A stretch of 23,545 nucleotides of DNA from Chara braunii (taxonomy: Eukaryota > Streptophyta > Charophyceae > Charales > Characeae), in assembly GCA_003427395.1 (NCBI GenBank), contig BFEA01000324.1, forward strand, positions 1,580,780-1,604,324. Reading direction: 5' to 3'. The notes below the pieces were generated by a model. That model made no database searches. It had not been told where the DNA came from and was given only the letters and a program-made list of their open reading frames with translations. Below, piece after piece: positions 1-10,439 of the stretch. The translations under genes were made by a program, and so were the position numbers. How positions within the stretch are numbered: the stretch's first letter is position 1; each line of letters begins with the position of its first letter.

Positions 1-596
1 GGCGTATAGCGGTTGGGGCAGGGGCGGGGCTGAAAGGTCCGGGGCCCGCATCAGGGATCCCCGCATCAGAGGTCAGAGGGTTAAACCCCCACCCTGGCTC
101 GACCCCCGGGGATCCCCGCTTGACACTCTTGGTTGTGAGGAACACTGATGATGATCATGGCTGAATGAATCCCCTAAAAAAAACAACAAATTTCGTATGC
201 AAATGACTACTGCTGCACACATTGATGATAATAATTTGATCCTGTTTGCTCTACCTTTGACCTCGTCGAAACACTGAAATATAGTTAAGATCACAAAAAT
301 CTTGGAGAGTCGTGGAGACAATATTCTAAATGTTTTTTAGCAATACGATAGGCAACTGCCAACTTTGCTCAAATCTTTATAGGAACTGCTCGCACAAAGC
401 CAAGCATGGCACCACGAGCTGTTGAGAAGGTGGGTGATGATGCTCATCTTGTATACGGATACAACCTTCCTGATTAACTTCCCCTGAGCTGCTACTAGTA
501 GGCCTCTGCATAGTTGCCACTTGGGCCTCCCTGTGGCTACTACTAGGCCATTGTCTGAACCGCAACCGGGACCTTGGCCTCATACAACCCCCCTGC
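1..596. other. Intergenic sequence, no gene recognised
   Basis: The first 120 bases are GC-rich with short repeated words (CCCGCATCAG and GGATCCCCGC each occur twice). The rest is AT-rich or mixed. Reading frames here are short, lack recognisable motifs and are consistent with chance. Confidence 0.6.
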
Positions 597-752
597 CTTT
601 TGTGTCTAACATCCACTACACACTTACAGGTTGCGCCCCTGCCGCCGGGTGGTGAGTCAATACAATAACAGTTGTTTTGTGCCTGACATCCACTACACAC
701 TTATGGGTTGCGCCCTTGCGGCCGGGTGGTGATTCAATACAATAACAGTTGT
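597..752. repeat. Tandem duplication, two copies of a 77-bp unit
   Basis: The word ACATCCACTACACACTTA starts at 609 and again at 686, which gives a period of 77. The two units share TTGCGCCC, GCCGGGTGGTGA and TCAATACAATAACAGTTGT with only a few substitutions. The similarity begins near TTTTGTG at 598 and ends near 752. This is a simple head-to-tail duplication with no coding content I can recognise. Confidence 0.85.
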
Positions 753-759
753 GCTACTA

Positions 760-3000
760 GGTGGGTATACATAGGTTACTCATGGGGTGTAAGAGGTTAG
801 GCCTTCGGTAAAGGGGAATATTGTACACTACCTATTGTATATAGGGTATGCACGACTAGACCATACACTGGGGAACGCAAGTAAGTTTAGGGGATATTAA
901 GGGTTTACCCAAGGGGAAGTAACTTACGTCTAGTGTCTCAAGTAGCAGTACGACAAGGCTGATTCGAGCATGCTTTAACCAAGGTTGCGCGAGGTTCGTG
1001 CTCAACCCTGGTGCTACAACCGTTGTCCTGTTAGGTTCCCCCACAAAGACGGTCCTCAATGGTAAACACTGAAGGTAAGGCTGGGGGAGTGGGAGTGCGC
1101 CTAGGATAATTAACGAGAAGAGAGGTGGGCCACTATGTCATATGGGTTGGACCCAAAAAATAAGAAAAAAAAGGAGCGAGGACCCTAAAGCTCGAGGATC
1201 ATAGACTCCAATTGCTCAGCAAGCTGATGCTTGGCTCCTTTTTTTTCCTTCTATGATGTGCTTCACGGTTTTATATGTATGGGACATTGGTCTCAATTCC
1301 TAGTCTCTGCTCCCATGAACAAACCGCAGCCATAAGACACCTCAGCATCAATTAACGAGAATCATTTTAGAGGCTACATTTTGATTGGAGGCATAAACTA
1401 TAAAATTTGGGAAAGGGGTTTGGGGGGGAGAGGGGGAGGAAGGGGAAAGAGCAAAGGGAAATACTTACAACACAACTTTATCAGATGAACATGTACGCAA
1501 TTAAACCCAAAATCAGTCAAAATAATATTTTGTGAATGTATCCTGAGGCAACAACGAAATCCTACTAAAGCGACCAACCTCCCTGATCCTTTTTGGTAGG
1601 GGAGACAATGTCGAATCAAGTGAGGATAACAAAGTCGAAAAAGAAAACTTTCCAATATAGAATAATCAATGCAATTTCGTGGTCAGACGTTCCGTTTCCA
1701 ATGTGGATTGTGACTGATTGCGTATCACTATCTGCCTATTTCCCCCATAAAATTTCAAGCTTTTGCCATTGACAATTGCATTTGTATCACTAAAGAAATA
1801 TAATATATTAGAGCTAGAATATACTAATGCCTGCTCAAAGCAATCTAAGTCTTCCCCCTTGCCCGAAAAATAGGTTTACAACGTGTATGATAACATATAC
1901 ATTTAACGTTGTTTTTTTTTTTTAAGGAAATGTAAATCCTATTTATTCGTGGGGAGCACCATGTGTTAGGAACCCGGCCCAATGTCCCTTACAAATTTTT
2001 TTACAAACTAATTGAGGCATAGAGACCGTTATCTATTTTTTTGACTGATAAATTACTGAGCGATTTTTGAAAAAGTTATAAATCGGTAAAAATAATGATA
2101 TAGAAATACATAACAATTACGCATATAACTACAAGGTTCAAGACAGGACCAATCAAATTTTAAAGGATTAATTACCACATCGAAAACGAAACCTTTCTTT
2201 CTGCCCCCACACATCCCACACCAAGAAGACTTATCACAACAAATGCACCATCTCTGTTTCAATTGTTCCCTTTAAGCGTCCTGATGGCACTAAGGCACTG
2301 TCATAACACATTACAACCAATTTTGCAAACAGTCATGCCCCATACAGCCCAGACCAAGCTAAGCGTGCTCCCATGAACCCCCTTCCCCCTCCACATCAAT
2401 GCTTATACTATTTTAGTAGCACTTATCTTCTACCCTTGCACCCATAACAAGGGTAAGTAAGTTGAGGCATTCAACTATATACCCTTAAGTTTTCGATGTA
2501 ATAACTCCCAACCGTAGCACCAAGTTTCCAAATCAATTAAACCACCTGTACGTACCTCGTTTTTAGGCGTTAACGTGGTGGATGAATCGACCTACACAGG
2601 TTTATATTCATTCGCGTCAGAAGAGGCCTAAGAACCGAGTAGGTACTGGTGGTTTAAGAAATCCTGAAAAACAGAAGCTTCCCACAGAGGTTAAACCTGC
2701 ATCTGACCCTTAGCCCCCTCCCCCGACAACACTTATCACTAAGGAACCACCATCTCCTCAGTAGCTTGCCTTTTAGATATTCTGATTGCGTTTCTATTCT
2801 ACGCAAATGTGGCCTTGTCTCTTCCCTAATATTGGTATTACTATTTTCGCAATCAATGAATAACGCACTCTTTGCTAATTAATGAGTGGGTGGTAATCAC
2901 CGATATGGAGGTTTGCCTGCTATGCGCCAATCGAAAGTCCTACATCGGGAAAACACATGTACGTGGTAGGCCTCACAATAATTAGTCATCTTGTGTGGAT
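760..3000. other. Intergenic sequence, no gene recognised
   Basis: AT-rich DNA with only short unconvincing frames on either strand. Visible structure is a T12 run at 1912-1923 and a 14-bp inverted repeat (1164-1177 with 1234-1247, an A8/T8 tract joined to GGAGC/GCTCC) around a 56-base loop. I see no exon, RNA gene or transposon end. Confidence 0.55.
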
Positions 3001-3290
3001 GTATGATTGAAAACCTTTGACCCTCTTTTGTAAACTTCAAAAGGAAAGACCCCGAACCCCTACCCCCCCTGTTGCAGTTCGTCTCGTTGTCATTGCATGG
3101 TTAGTTGCTTTTCGACGGAACGGCCCCTTCATCACCATCACCACGAACTGGACACGAAAAACGATTTTACCCTGCCGCATTGTGAATTGCCTCCACGACT
3201 TGCTCTTTGCTCACAGTGGGACGACAGTTGTGTCAGAGCCGTGCGAGGATGTTGTGTCCTACTCACGCTTGCCTCATGTGTACACAGATG

Positions 3291-3292
<2 letters not shown>

Positions 3293-3327
<35 letters not shown>
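3293..3327. repeat. (CA)n microsatellite
   Basis: About 17 uninterrupted AC repeats. The Thr-His and Cys-Val runs in overlapping reading frames here are translations of this tract, so the open frames at 3017-3590 on both strands should not be read as genes. The following 60 bases are (CCNCTC)-like pyrimidine-rich low-complexity sequence. Confidence 0.97.
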
Positions 3328-3330
<3 letters not shown>

Positions 3331-3895
3331 TGCACGCTCCCGTTGCTTGCCCTGCCCCGCTCCCTCCGCCTCCCACGCTCCCACTGCCACTCCCGCTGCC
3401 GCTCCCACTCCCGCTATCGGAGGGCATGGTGTCCCGACCTTTCGTGGTATGCCAGGTGCACCCACTCACAACTCTCAGCGGTATACCAGGACCGTCTTGT
3501 GCAAGGCCTGCTACTAGTCTGATCCAGCTGGCGCTCCAACGGTAAAAGGATGGGGGTGCGCCATTGGAGTTTCCTTTGGTCCGCACAGACTCAGAGCCCT
3601 GCTGTACAACAGAGCACTACCAGCATGTGGTCGTGGTAGCCATCGGGCTCACCTGGGAACATGACAATGAAAGAGCGGTGTAGTCCTTTCAACTGCGCGC
3701 CAAGTCCCTGCGGTCAAGTTATAGGATAGGTACGAACTGAAGAAAAAAAAATGTACAAAAAAGAAATAAAGGAAGAGAAAAATAAAAACGAAACTCCGCA
3801 CCACATTTGCGTTCGAATCCTGACCGATACTTTCATAAATGTGAGATCGGACGGTCTCTAACAGTCGCAGCACTAAGGATTCCTTTTCCTTCTTT

Positions 3896-3918
3896 TTATT
3901 ATTATTATTATTATTATT
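3896..3918. repeat. (ATT)n microsatellite
   Basis: About seven ATT repeats followed by a short T run, in AT-rich sequence. Tracts like this sometimes mark the tail of a SINE, but I find no convincing body upstream. Confidence 0.9.
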
Positions 3919-4002
3919 TTTTACTTAGTCTATTATACTTCTAGTTCCTCTCCTGTCTTTTCGTGGGGGAACGAACAATTCGTTTTTGAACCATGATTAC
4001 GA

Positions 4003-4275
4003 ATGGGCGACTTCGACCAGCTGACCCTTCCATCTTATTTGCAGCAGGTACAATCTGCTAAGTGCTGCACTGTAAGGCTCCAAAATGGGAGCACTCATGG
4101 ACGCATTGGTAGGAAGCTTCAGCCCCCAAAGGTCATGAGCCCCTTCCTTGCCATCGAACATGGGTACTCAATGAAGGTAGTCCAAAGGTTCCCTTTGAAG
4201 GAAGAGAGGCTTCAATTGGTACCCCATAATGGGACCGTCGCGCTCCGAACTCACAGTCTTTTCAAATTAATTTGA
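4003..4275 (+). other. Unrecognised 90-codon open frame, doubtful
   Basis: An ATG-started frame of 90 codons lies on the + strand and ends TTAATTTGA. Composition is mixed and there is no low-complexity sequence, signal peptide or motif I know. It is in the same frame as the better supported relic at 4633, but a 20-base T run and multiple stops separate them. It could be chance or a fragment of the same decayed locus. Confidence 0.2.
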
Positions 4276-4335
4276 AAATACTACAAACACTGACTGAAGT
4301 GAGTACTTGGTTAAGTGACTGTTGAGTCTTGACTG

Positions 4336-4355
4336 TTTTTTTTTTTTTTTTTTTT
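4336..4355. repeat. Poly-T tract (T20)
   Basis: A pure T20 homopolymer in AT-rich DNA. Read on the minus strand it is a poly-A tract and could be the tail of a retroposed sequence, but I see no retroposed body next to it. Confidence 0.85.
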
Positions 4356-5074
4356 CTATTATTGGTTTGAATATTAATTTTATGCAGTCTCGTGTTATTT
4401 ATTAATTTGAAAGTGTTTCTACGTATCCCGTTTAGTTCACAGTAATTGCGTCTCTTTCGGGCTCTATAAAGGTAATAGCTGACCGCAAAGTCAGCGGGGT
4501 ATTAGTCAAGTGGCAACTCGTGCGAATTCGTGCTAGTACAACGCTAATCTTGTAAGTCGGGTAAAAGCACGTAGATATCTATTTTTTATGAACCTAGTGG
4601 TTCAGACTTAAGTGTGAGGGAGCTACTTTAAGATGACTATGGCTTGCCGTAATGGGTTACATGGCTATAAACCAGATTCTTGGAGGCTTCTGATGCGTTG
4701 GTCTCTGGAATTGGGGGAAGCCCCCTTAATTACAACTATTCTCAATTTTGATGGAGATGAGGCTAAGCTAAAGATTAACGTTGAAGGAGCGAGAGAACAG
4801 GAGATGAGGACAGACCCGAAGTTGCAGGCAGCTATCACGGAGGCTAAGAACCGGGCTAAGCGAAGATGCAGGAGGGATGAAGCCACGAAGAAGGTTTAAG
4901 TGACAATCCCATACCGTCAGATTGAGACTTTTACGGGAACTACGGGACGAGAGCAGCTACATTTGGGCCGTGACTCTAAGGCCGAATCAGAGGCCAGTGG
5001 GGCCCGGAGGCAAGCTCGTGATGACGGCGGGACAAAGACAATAAGGCCACGAGGTAGTTACACGCGTCAAAAGG

Positions 5075-5078
<4 letters not shown>

Positions 5079-5148
<70 letters not shown>
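5079..5148. repeat. (GA)n microsatellite
   Basis: Thirty-five uninterrupted GA repeats (70 bp). It sits within the coding-like relic at 4633-5904 and explains the Arg-Glu run on the + strand and the Ser-Leu run on the opposite strand. Confidence 0.97.
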
Positions 5149-5150
<2 letters not shown>

Positions 5151-5299
5151 TCTCATATATGCGACATGCAACCCACATGAAAGAGAGGCAGATAATGTTG
5201 ACTCGCTCGCTCCAGAGAACCTTGAGTCTGTGAGGTTAACAACCTGTAAGAGCGATGCATGGACAAAGACTCAAAGACCGAGTCTGAAGCTAGCGACGT

Positions 5300-5396
5300 T
5301 TCCACACGTATCGACATGTGGTCCCTTCGCCAATGTTCCAGACGATGCCACAGTCTGGAACATTGGCGAAGGGACCACCTGTCGCCACCTGTGGAA
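5300..5396. repeat. Foldback: 26-bp perfect inverted repeat, 9-base loop
   Basis: Bases 5318-5343 are the exact reverse complement of 5353-5378, with the loop GATGCCACA between them. With a few mismatches the pairing extends outwards to 5300 and 5396, giving arms of about 44 bases. The arm contains TTCGCCAATGTTCCAGAC and its complement. The arms are almost identical while the surrounding DNA looks decayed, so the foldback is young or was produced by template switching or during assembly. Confidence 0.9.
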
Positions 5397-5904
5397 GAGG
5401 ACCCTAAGGCCAACTCACGTCAGGAGATGGGACCGAGACGTGAGAGTGCAGAGTGATCTGCGCAATAGCGACTCATTGACATCATCCTCGTTTGGTTGTT
5501 GAGCTACGAGCAGAGTTTATGAAGTTTGCAAGCGGCTACAAACTGTGAGATGACAATTTGGACACGAAGGTATTATGCAGTACACTCAAGATAAACAAGT
5601 CAGACCTTCGTGCGTACTCTACGAGGGGATCATAGTTGATGTCAATCTCACCCACATTGCCTATGTCACATGCCTCGATGCGCCGTATCACTCTCGATCT
5701 CTGGTAGGGAAGTCAAGTTTGAATGTGTGGGGCAGGAGACTGATAACCCAAATAAGCATCCCTGAAAGTGTTACTCTTGGTAGAATGCACGAAATGGCTT
5801 GTGTGCCTCAGATTGTTGATGTCATCTATTCTCCAGTGCGGTTAGTATCAACATGCTCATCCCTAGAGAGGAGAAAAGAAGACAGATGTATGGAACCGGG
5901 ATAG

Positions 5905-6700
5905 CAACGGGGATATGGTATAAGTAGCACGAGCAAGTAAAACTAGTGTACCTTTATTGTTGACGTCATCCGAGCCCTCGTTCAGTCTGCATGATTTAAT
6001 GTTGTTCGTTCAATTCTGGTTATGGCGAGATGGAAGAGATAGTACTATTCAACTGCTATATGTGAAACGACAGAATATGTGTTTCACTATTGATGGCCAC
6101 AATATTGCGGAGGAAGCCACATAACAAGAAAGATTCAGTCCACGTGCAATGACACAATTGATAGAAAAAGAAAGATTCAGTGTGTGTTTCACGACAAACT
6201 CATCAGTCGTTATCACCCATTCGATATAAGTATCGGTATCATTGCGGAGGAAGCCACAAAACACACGGGTCCATTACAAGCAGTGGCAAGTGCCTCGCAT
6301 AAGAGAACCATTAACGGGGGACGTGTGCTTCTTCAACGACGGGTGTCATCTACTTCTGATTATAGCTTTTGTTACTTACCGATGATCTCGGAGCGGTTAA
6401 AGCAAGGTTGTTGTGCGCCCCCAGTTTCCATGCGCAACCTGCATCACTTTCCACCACTGTGCGAAGATTGGTGAGGAAAGAGGAGCTGACTGAAATCGAA
6501 TCCCAGAAGGTGTCGTGTGACCGAAGACGTCATGTGACAATTGAGTGATGCGTGCTTATATCCCAAGGTTGATGTCATTCGTCCTAAAAAATCATTTATG
6601 CAAGCTTGTGAACGTCATCGGTTCAGACAGAGGCGGTCACTGGTAGTGCGCGTAAAGAGCAATAGTCAATGGTGGGAAGGAGGATAGAGACTTTGCACAT
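5905..6700 (+). pseudogene. Possible eroded continuation of the 4633 relic
   Basis: The frame used at 4633-5904 continues with more stops, but keeps coding-like patches. One is a 97-codon open stretch at 6184-6474. Two others are short pieces at 5956 and 6568 that again read VDVI in the same frame. A short direct repeat is visible: ATTGCGGAGGAAGCCACA occurs at about 6104 and 6241, and AAGAAAGATTCAGT at about 6128 and 6169. No family is recognised, and stop density here is only slightly below random. Confidence 0.2.
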
Positions 6701-8738
6701 AACACTAGTGAGAGTGAAGTGTTGTTCTAAGTCAATTTTGTGCAGTGACCCTATATGTGAACAAAGGGCTGACATCTTCAATTGTCGTAAGTGGGTTGAT
6801 CACTTTTCTCCTTGTTGTGATTGCTTTCCAAACATCGCACGATGGCTAAGACTGTTATTGAGAGAAAACCCATGGGTAACTGTGAGATTAAACCCTGTTT
6901 CTGGGCGAACAAGGGTGAATAATGACTGTAATGTCCGATGCAAACTACAAACCTGAGTCTGAAGATTTATTCAGCAGAGGGTTGAATCGACGTTTTAATA
7001 AAAATGCTCAGTGTCTTAGTTTCAGCTTCCTAATTGATAGGGCACTTCTTGGATAATCATTTGCATCCACACGAGAAGCTAGCAAGGAATATATCTGCAC
7101 ATGAGATTTTGGTCGGTTATTACTTTCAAGAGGCTATTCGATTTTTCATTTCATAACGGATTTGATTGTAAGGACACGAAAGAAAAGCAAGCTTCTCAAA
7201 GGGCGACTTATTTAACAATGGACTAAATTTATGGTCTTGAGACTCTAGCAATGATATTGAGCTATTTATAATCGAGTTGCCCAGATAAGAAATTTTGCTA
7301 TTAGACTTTATTTCACTTGCTCTTTCTCATCCCCTCACCTTAGTCAATTGTTTGTCGGAGATCTCTGGGTGACCTGTCCCTACCAATTAAGGTTTAAGTT
7401 GGTGGGTTTGAGCATTAAAACAAATAAATATGCTTGGGCATTGGTGAAAATTAGAAAGTTAAGTAAGGTAGTAATGAGAGCCTATTGACCTCAAATGCAA
7501 ATTTTAAACTTTGCCGCTTCCCTAATCATGATCAATGAGTCGGAAGCGATCTGTTCTAGAGAGGATTGCTTACTCACTGGCTAAGTACTTGCTTGATGAT
7601 GATTGATTATTTACTTCTCATATGTGTACTCTTTCCCTCCTTCCGAGTGACACTTTGAGTCTCCATTAAAGTAGTGGTGTTCACCTTGTACATATGGGAT
7701 CTGTTTGCAGCGGTAGTCCGTGACGTGCACAAAAGAAAGATGATTGGGCAGTGGGGCTTAGGTTAATTATTCACTATTGAACTATGGGAGAAGGACAGTG
7801 TCTAACTATACCCTGCTTTATCACTTAATCAGAGACAACTCCCTATCGTGAACTGAAGTGTGAACGGACAAAGTACAGTCTACGACATCACAAGTACCAT
7901 GTAATAAGTAGTGTGCTATTTAGTTCGATCTCATTTTGTACTATGACTATTATTGTAACCCGACGATATTCCGCGAAAAAACAATGATCAGTACAATGAT
8001 TAGTTGAAATCAACTATTATGTGAGTCCGGCTCCGCCTCATGTGATGTTGCTCCTACAGACGACTTGAAATCGCACTCAGGCTAGGTTTATTCAGAGAAG
8101 GTACTCTAGATAGAGGTTACTTGGGACCATATCTAACTCAACCTTATTGTGTCAACAAAACATGGACATAGTGCTGCAATAAACACTTAGAGAAGAACGC
8201 TTAAGGGTGTGGTTAAGAGAGTAGACCATTCTTGAGTGTTTTCATTTTCCCAAACATTCGTGCGGCAAGTGAACAAAAGTCATATTGAGCAGTGCCTTGT
8301 GCTTTCTGTGAACAATCTGTGCATAGCAAAGTCCATGTAAGCCCCCTCATTTGGAAAAACCTCGAGTGATACTCTGCACTATACCCGAACGAATGATATT
8401 GTTAGTGATACATTGTGTCGGAGTTGATCACACAATGTTATACAGGAAAAGGTACAATACTCACGGTGTTTTGTACCAAGCCTAAACTCCAATTCGGTAT
8501 CCCAACGGAGTCCGTGTTAAATGACGTCATATACCAATAAGAGCAGTGGTTTGCAGTACCTCGTTATACTTTCTGAACGGAGGCCACAAACTATTACTCC
8601 TAGTACAGAAGATAAACAAAGTTTGTACTCTTCTCTCCTGCAAATTAACTAGAAGCATAGCTCGGTAAAGCGAGAAAGAAAAACTATGTACCGCAATAAC
8701 ATTCTTGTGGTGCCCTGCACTCTTCACCGAGATAGAGG
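6700..8738. other. AT-rich sequence without recognisable features
   Basis: I scanned this region for coding stretches, RNA genes and transposon ends and saw none. A 95-codon cysteine-rich frame at 6669-6956 has no spacing typical of a zinc finger or RING and is likely chance. From 7000 to 8500 even short open frames are lacking. Confidence 0.5.
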
Positions 8739-8784
8739 TAAAGGATGGGAAGACAAATAGTTAAAGGATGGGAAGACAAAGTCG
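8739..8784. repeat. 23-bp tandem duplication
   Basis: TAAAGGATGGGAAGACAAA starts at 8739 and again at 8762. This duplicates the first codons of the coding-like relic that follows and makes its real start uncertain. Confidence 0.8.
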
Positions 8785-9480
8785 TTCAGGACATCCTATT
8801 CTACATGGATCAGATGAGAAAAAAAACTACAGAGTTGATACAAGACCATAAGTTTATCGAGTATGTCTTGTACTTCCATGGGGTAGACGGAAAGCTACAC
8901 AACACTTATTCGTCCATAGAGGTCGTTGACCAAGCTAGGAAAATTTCCAGTGACCAATAGTGAATTATTTGGACTCACGAGACTTGTCAAATTATTCAAA
9001 TCCGAAGGATAAGCAGAAAGAAGATTAAGGGATTCGTTGCGGCCATATCCTTCTACTTAGTTGGACAAAGATTAATCATAAAAAAAAAAGGGAGGAAAGT
9101 CCTATCGGGGACGTTCAACACACAACAAAAAAAATAAAGCAAGTGGGGAGATACAAAGACGAACTACATTGCATTATTCAAGAAATCGGATAAGGTAAAA
9201 CTACTCAGTATTATCAAAAGACTATCCATAATTGGACACAGAGTGCACTATTGAAGTCGAAGTGGAGAATCAATCAACACAAACACGTCATTTGAGTTAG
9301 TCAAACAAGCCTGAGAGAGATAATTAAGAATCAACTGTAATTTGTTATTCATATGAGTACACCAGTAAGAGGTCGCGGGTTGCTTCACAAGTAGAGTACA
9401 GAGGCAAGCAACAAAGTGTTTGTACAACGTTCGTAGTCTAATTAAATTAGATTATAATAATAGAATGTTCGTCGACCGTA
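8745..9480 (+). pseudogene. Unrecognised protein relic, N-terminal part
   Basis: An open stretch of 71 codons at 8745-8960 reads like real protein, with mixed hydrophobic and charged residues and little low complexity. It breaks at TAG TGA (8958-8963). A neighbouring frame then carries a plausible continuation (around SELFGLTRLVKLFKSEG, to about 9011), after which the original frame resumes (KIKGFVAAISFYLVGQ near 9024-9071). Further open patches in that frame reach about 9470 with several stops. I read this as one intronless coding sequence broken by point mutations and small indels. I cannot name the family. Overall stop density in this half is only modestly below chance, so it rests on composition and on the better preserved half downstream. 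Host gene, transposon gag and ancient viral insertion are all possible. Confidence 0.3.
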
Positions 9481-9495
9481 TATTTGAACAAAGAA

Positions 9496-9575
9496 CAACT
9501 CCCTAGGTTGGATTCGAACCGACGACCCAATAGATCGGGTAAGCAGTGTGTGTAATCTGACAAGCTTCCCTCCGA
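9496..9575 (-). repeat. tRNA-like B-box fragment, possible SINE relic
   Basis: On the minus strand the sequence holds GGTTCGAATCC, a perfect match to the RNA polymerase III B-box/T-loop consensus GGTTCGANTCC, preceded by GGGTCGTC as in many tRNAs. I could not form an acceptor stem or an anticodon stem around it, and no good A box lies upstream, so it is not a working tRNA. It falls between the two halves of the coding-like relic at 8745-10411, which suits insertion of a tRNA-derived SINE or a decayed tRNA pseudogene. Confidence 0.35.
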
Positions 9576-9779
9576 ACCGTGCATGCAAGATTTCCAAGCA
9601 CACGACTCTATATCAGTTTGACAAAACTACTGACTATTTCCCTTCTATTTTCATGTACCATAGAAACTCTGACGCCACACTTCGTGCCGACACACAGACA
9701 AAAAAGTTGAAGGTGTTCCCGAATTTTCGTAGTAGAGGCAACTTCGTTGCACTTAGGATAGGCAATTCAATCATTTTAG

Positions 9780-10411
9780 GTCAGAGGGTCAGTCTTGACC
9801 AATCTCAACGAAATTGCTTCCAAAGATGCTTTCCATCATCATTATGTCAGTGGAGTTGGTTTCAAGCAAGAAGATCTGTCAATCTTCGTGGTCCTCACTT
9901 AGTTTGCAGAAGGAACAATTCAAGATCTGATGATATATGTAAAGAAAGGTAAGGAGACTCATGAGCACTTTGATTCAGTCTGGATTTCAGAAGCCAAATA
10001 TTTTGAGGAGAGAGAGAAAAAACTTGATGAGAGTGGCACAAAGTTGATCCGTAGCTTTGGACCCAAGCTCGACACCGATTACCCCAAGCCTCCAGTCCCT
10101 TTTTTCTCACAAATGGTTCTTGCCGGAGTGACTTGATTGATGTGGCCAAGAGATATATCTCTACGGCAGAAATTGACTACGAGGCAGTGACTAAACCCTC
10201 AGAGTTTCGACATCTCAGACGAGGGATGTTCTCCAAGCCATACCTTCCTACTCTGTGTGAGGAGTTATGTGCTATGCTTGACTTCCGTATCTTTGAACTT
10301 GGATAGGCATATTCAGAGTTTGCAGGCTTCAAGCGACTCCACATTTCAAGGCCACAATCTCAGGAAGTACATAAGAGTGGCCCAAGGCACAAAAGGCGCA
10401 CAGTCAAATGA
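9780..10411 (+). pseudogene. Unrecognised protein relic, C-terminal part
   Basis: One frame is open from 9780 to 10136 apart from a TAG at 9900-9902. A single frameshift near 10127 passes into a second frame that is open to 10411 apart from a TAG at 10304-10306. That is two stops in about 210 codons where about ten are expected. The product is rich in charged residues with regular hydrophobic spacing and no low complexity. Recognisable strings include VSGVGFKQEDLSIFVVL, KYFEEREKKLDESGTKL and TLCEELCAMLDFRIFEL. The first ~40 codons appear as a different protein in an overlapping frame, which I take to be a shadow. I do not recognise the family. It probably belongs with the relic starting at 8745, with a tRNA-like fragment between. 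Loss of function is clear if the reading is right. Confidence 0.45.
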
Positions 10412-10439
10412 GAGATTGAGGACTAGACTTGAGAGGGAT

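Larger units (their letters stand above)
4633..5904 (+). pseudogene. Unrecognised coding-like relic with few stops
   Basis: One + strand frame runs for about 424 codons from ATG 4633 to TAG 5902-5904 with only three internal stops (TAA 4897, TGA 5500, TGA 5551). About twenty would be expected by chance. The first 88 codons are charged and hydrophilic with a basic end (residues like NRAKRRCRRDEATKKV). Next comes a stretch containing DSKAESEASG, then a 70-bp (GA)n tract translated as Arg-Glu repeats. Beyond the GA tract a related motif, DSKTESEASD, recurs in the neighbouring frame (5268 on), and a third variant, EEDPKANS, lies near 5397. The GA tract has therefore probably changed length and shifted the frame. 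From 5575 the frame carries two copies of IVDV 60 codons apart. I recognise no family. It may be the remains of a host gene or a transposon protein. The missing stops are the only firm evidence. Confidence 0.4.

Noticed and set aside
1164-1247. Inverted repeat A8-GGAGC/GCTCC-T8 as a terminator or microRNA precursor
   Set aside because: The arms are short and dominated by A/T runs, and the 56-base loop shows no further pairing typical of a precursor.
3017-3590. Overlapping open frames on both strands with Thr-His, Cys-Val and Gly-Ser runs
   Set aside because: They are translations of the (CA)n tract and adjacent pyrimidine-rich sequence; no frame has independent support.
3800-3920. GCGTTCGAATCCTG followed by (ATT)n, like a tRNA-derived SINE with a simple-repeat tail
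   Set aside because: The B-box match is imperfect in context, no A box or stems are visible upstream and the preceding sequence is plain A-rich DNA.
6669-6956. Cysteine-rich 95-codon frame as a zinc-finger or RING protein
   Set aside because: Cysteine spacing fits no known finger and the frame has no coding-like neighbours.
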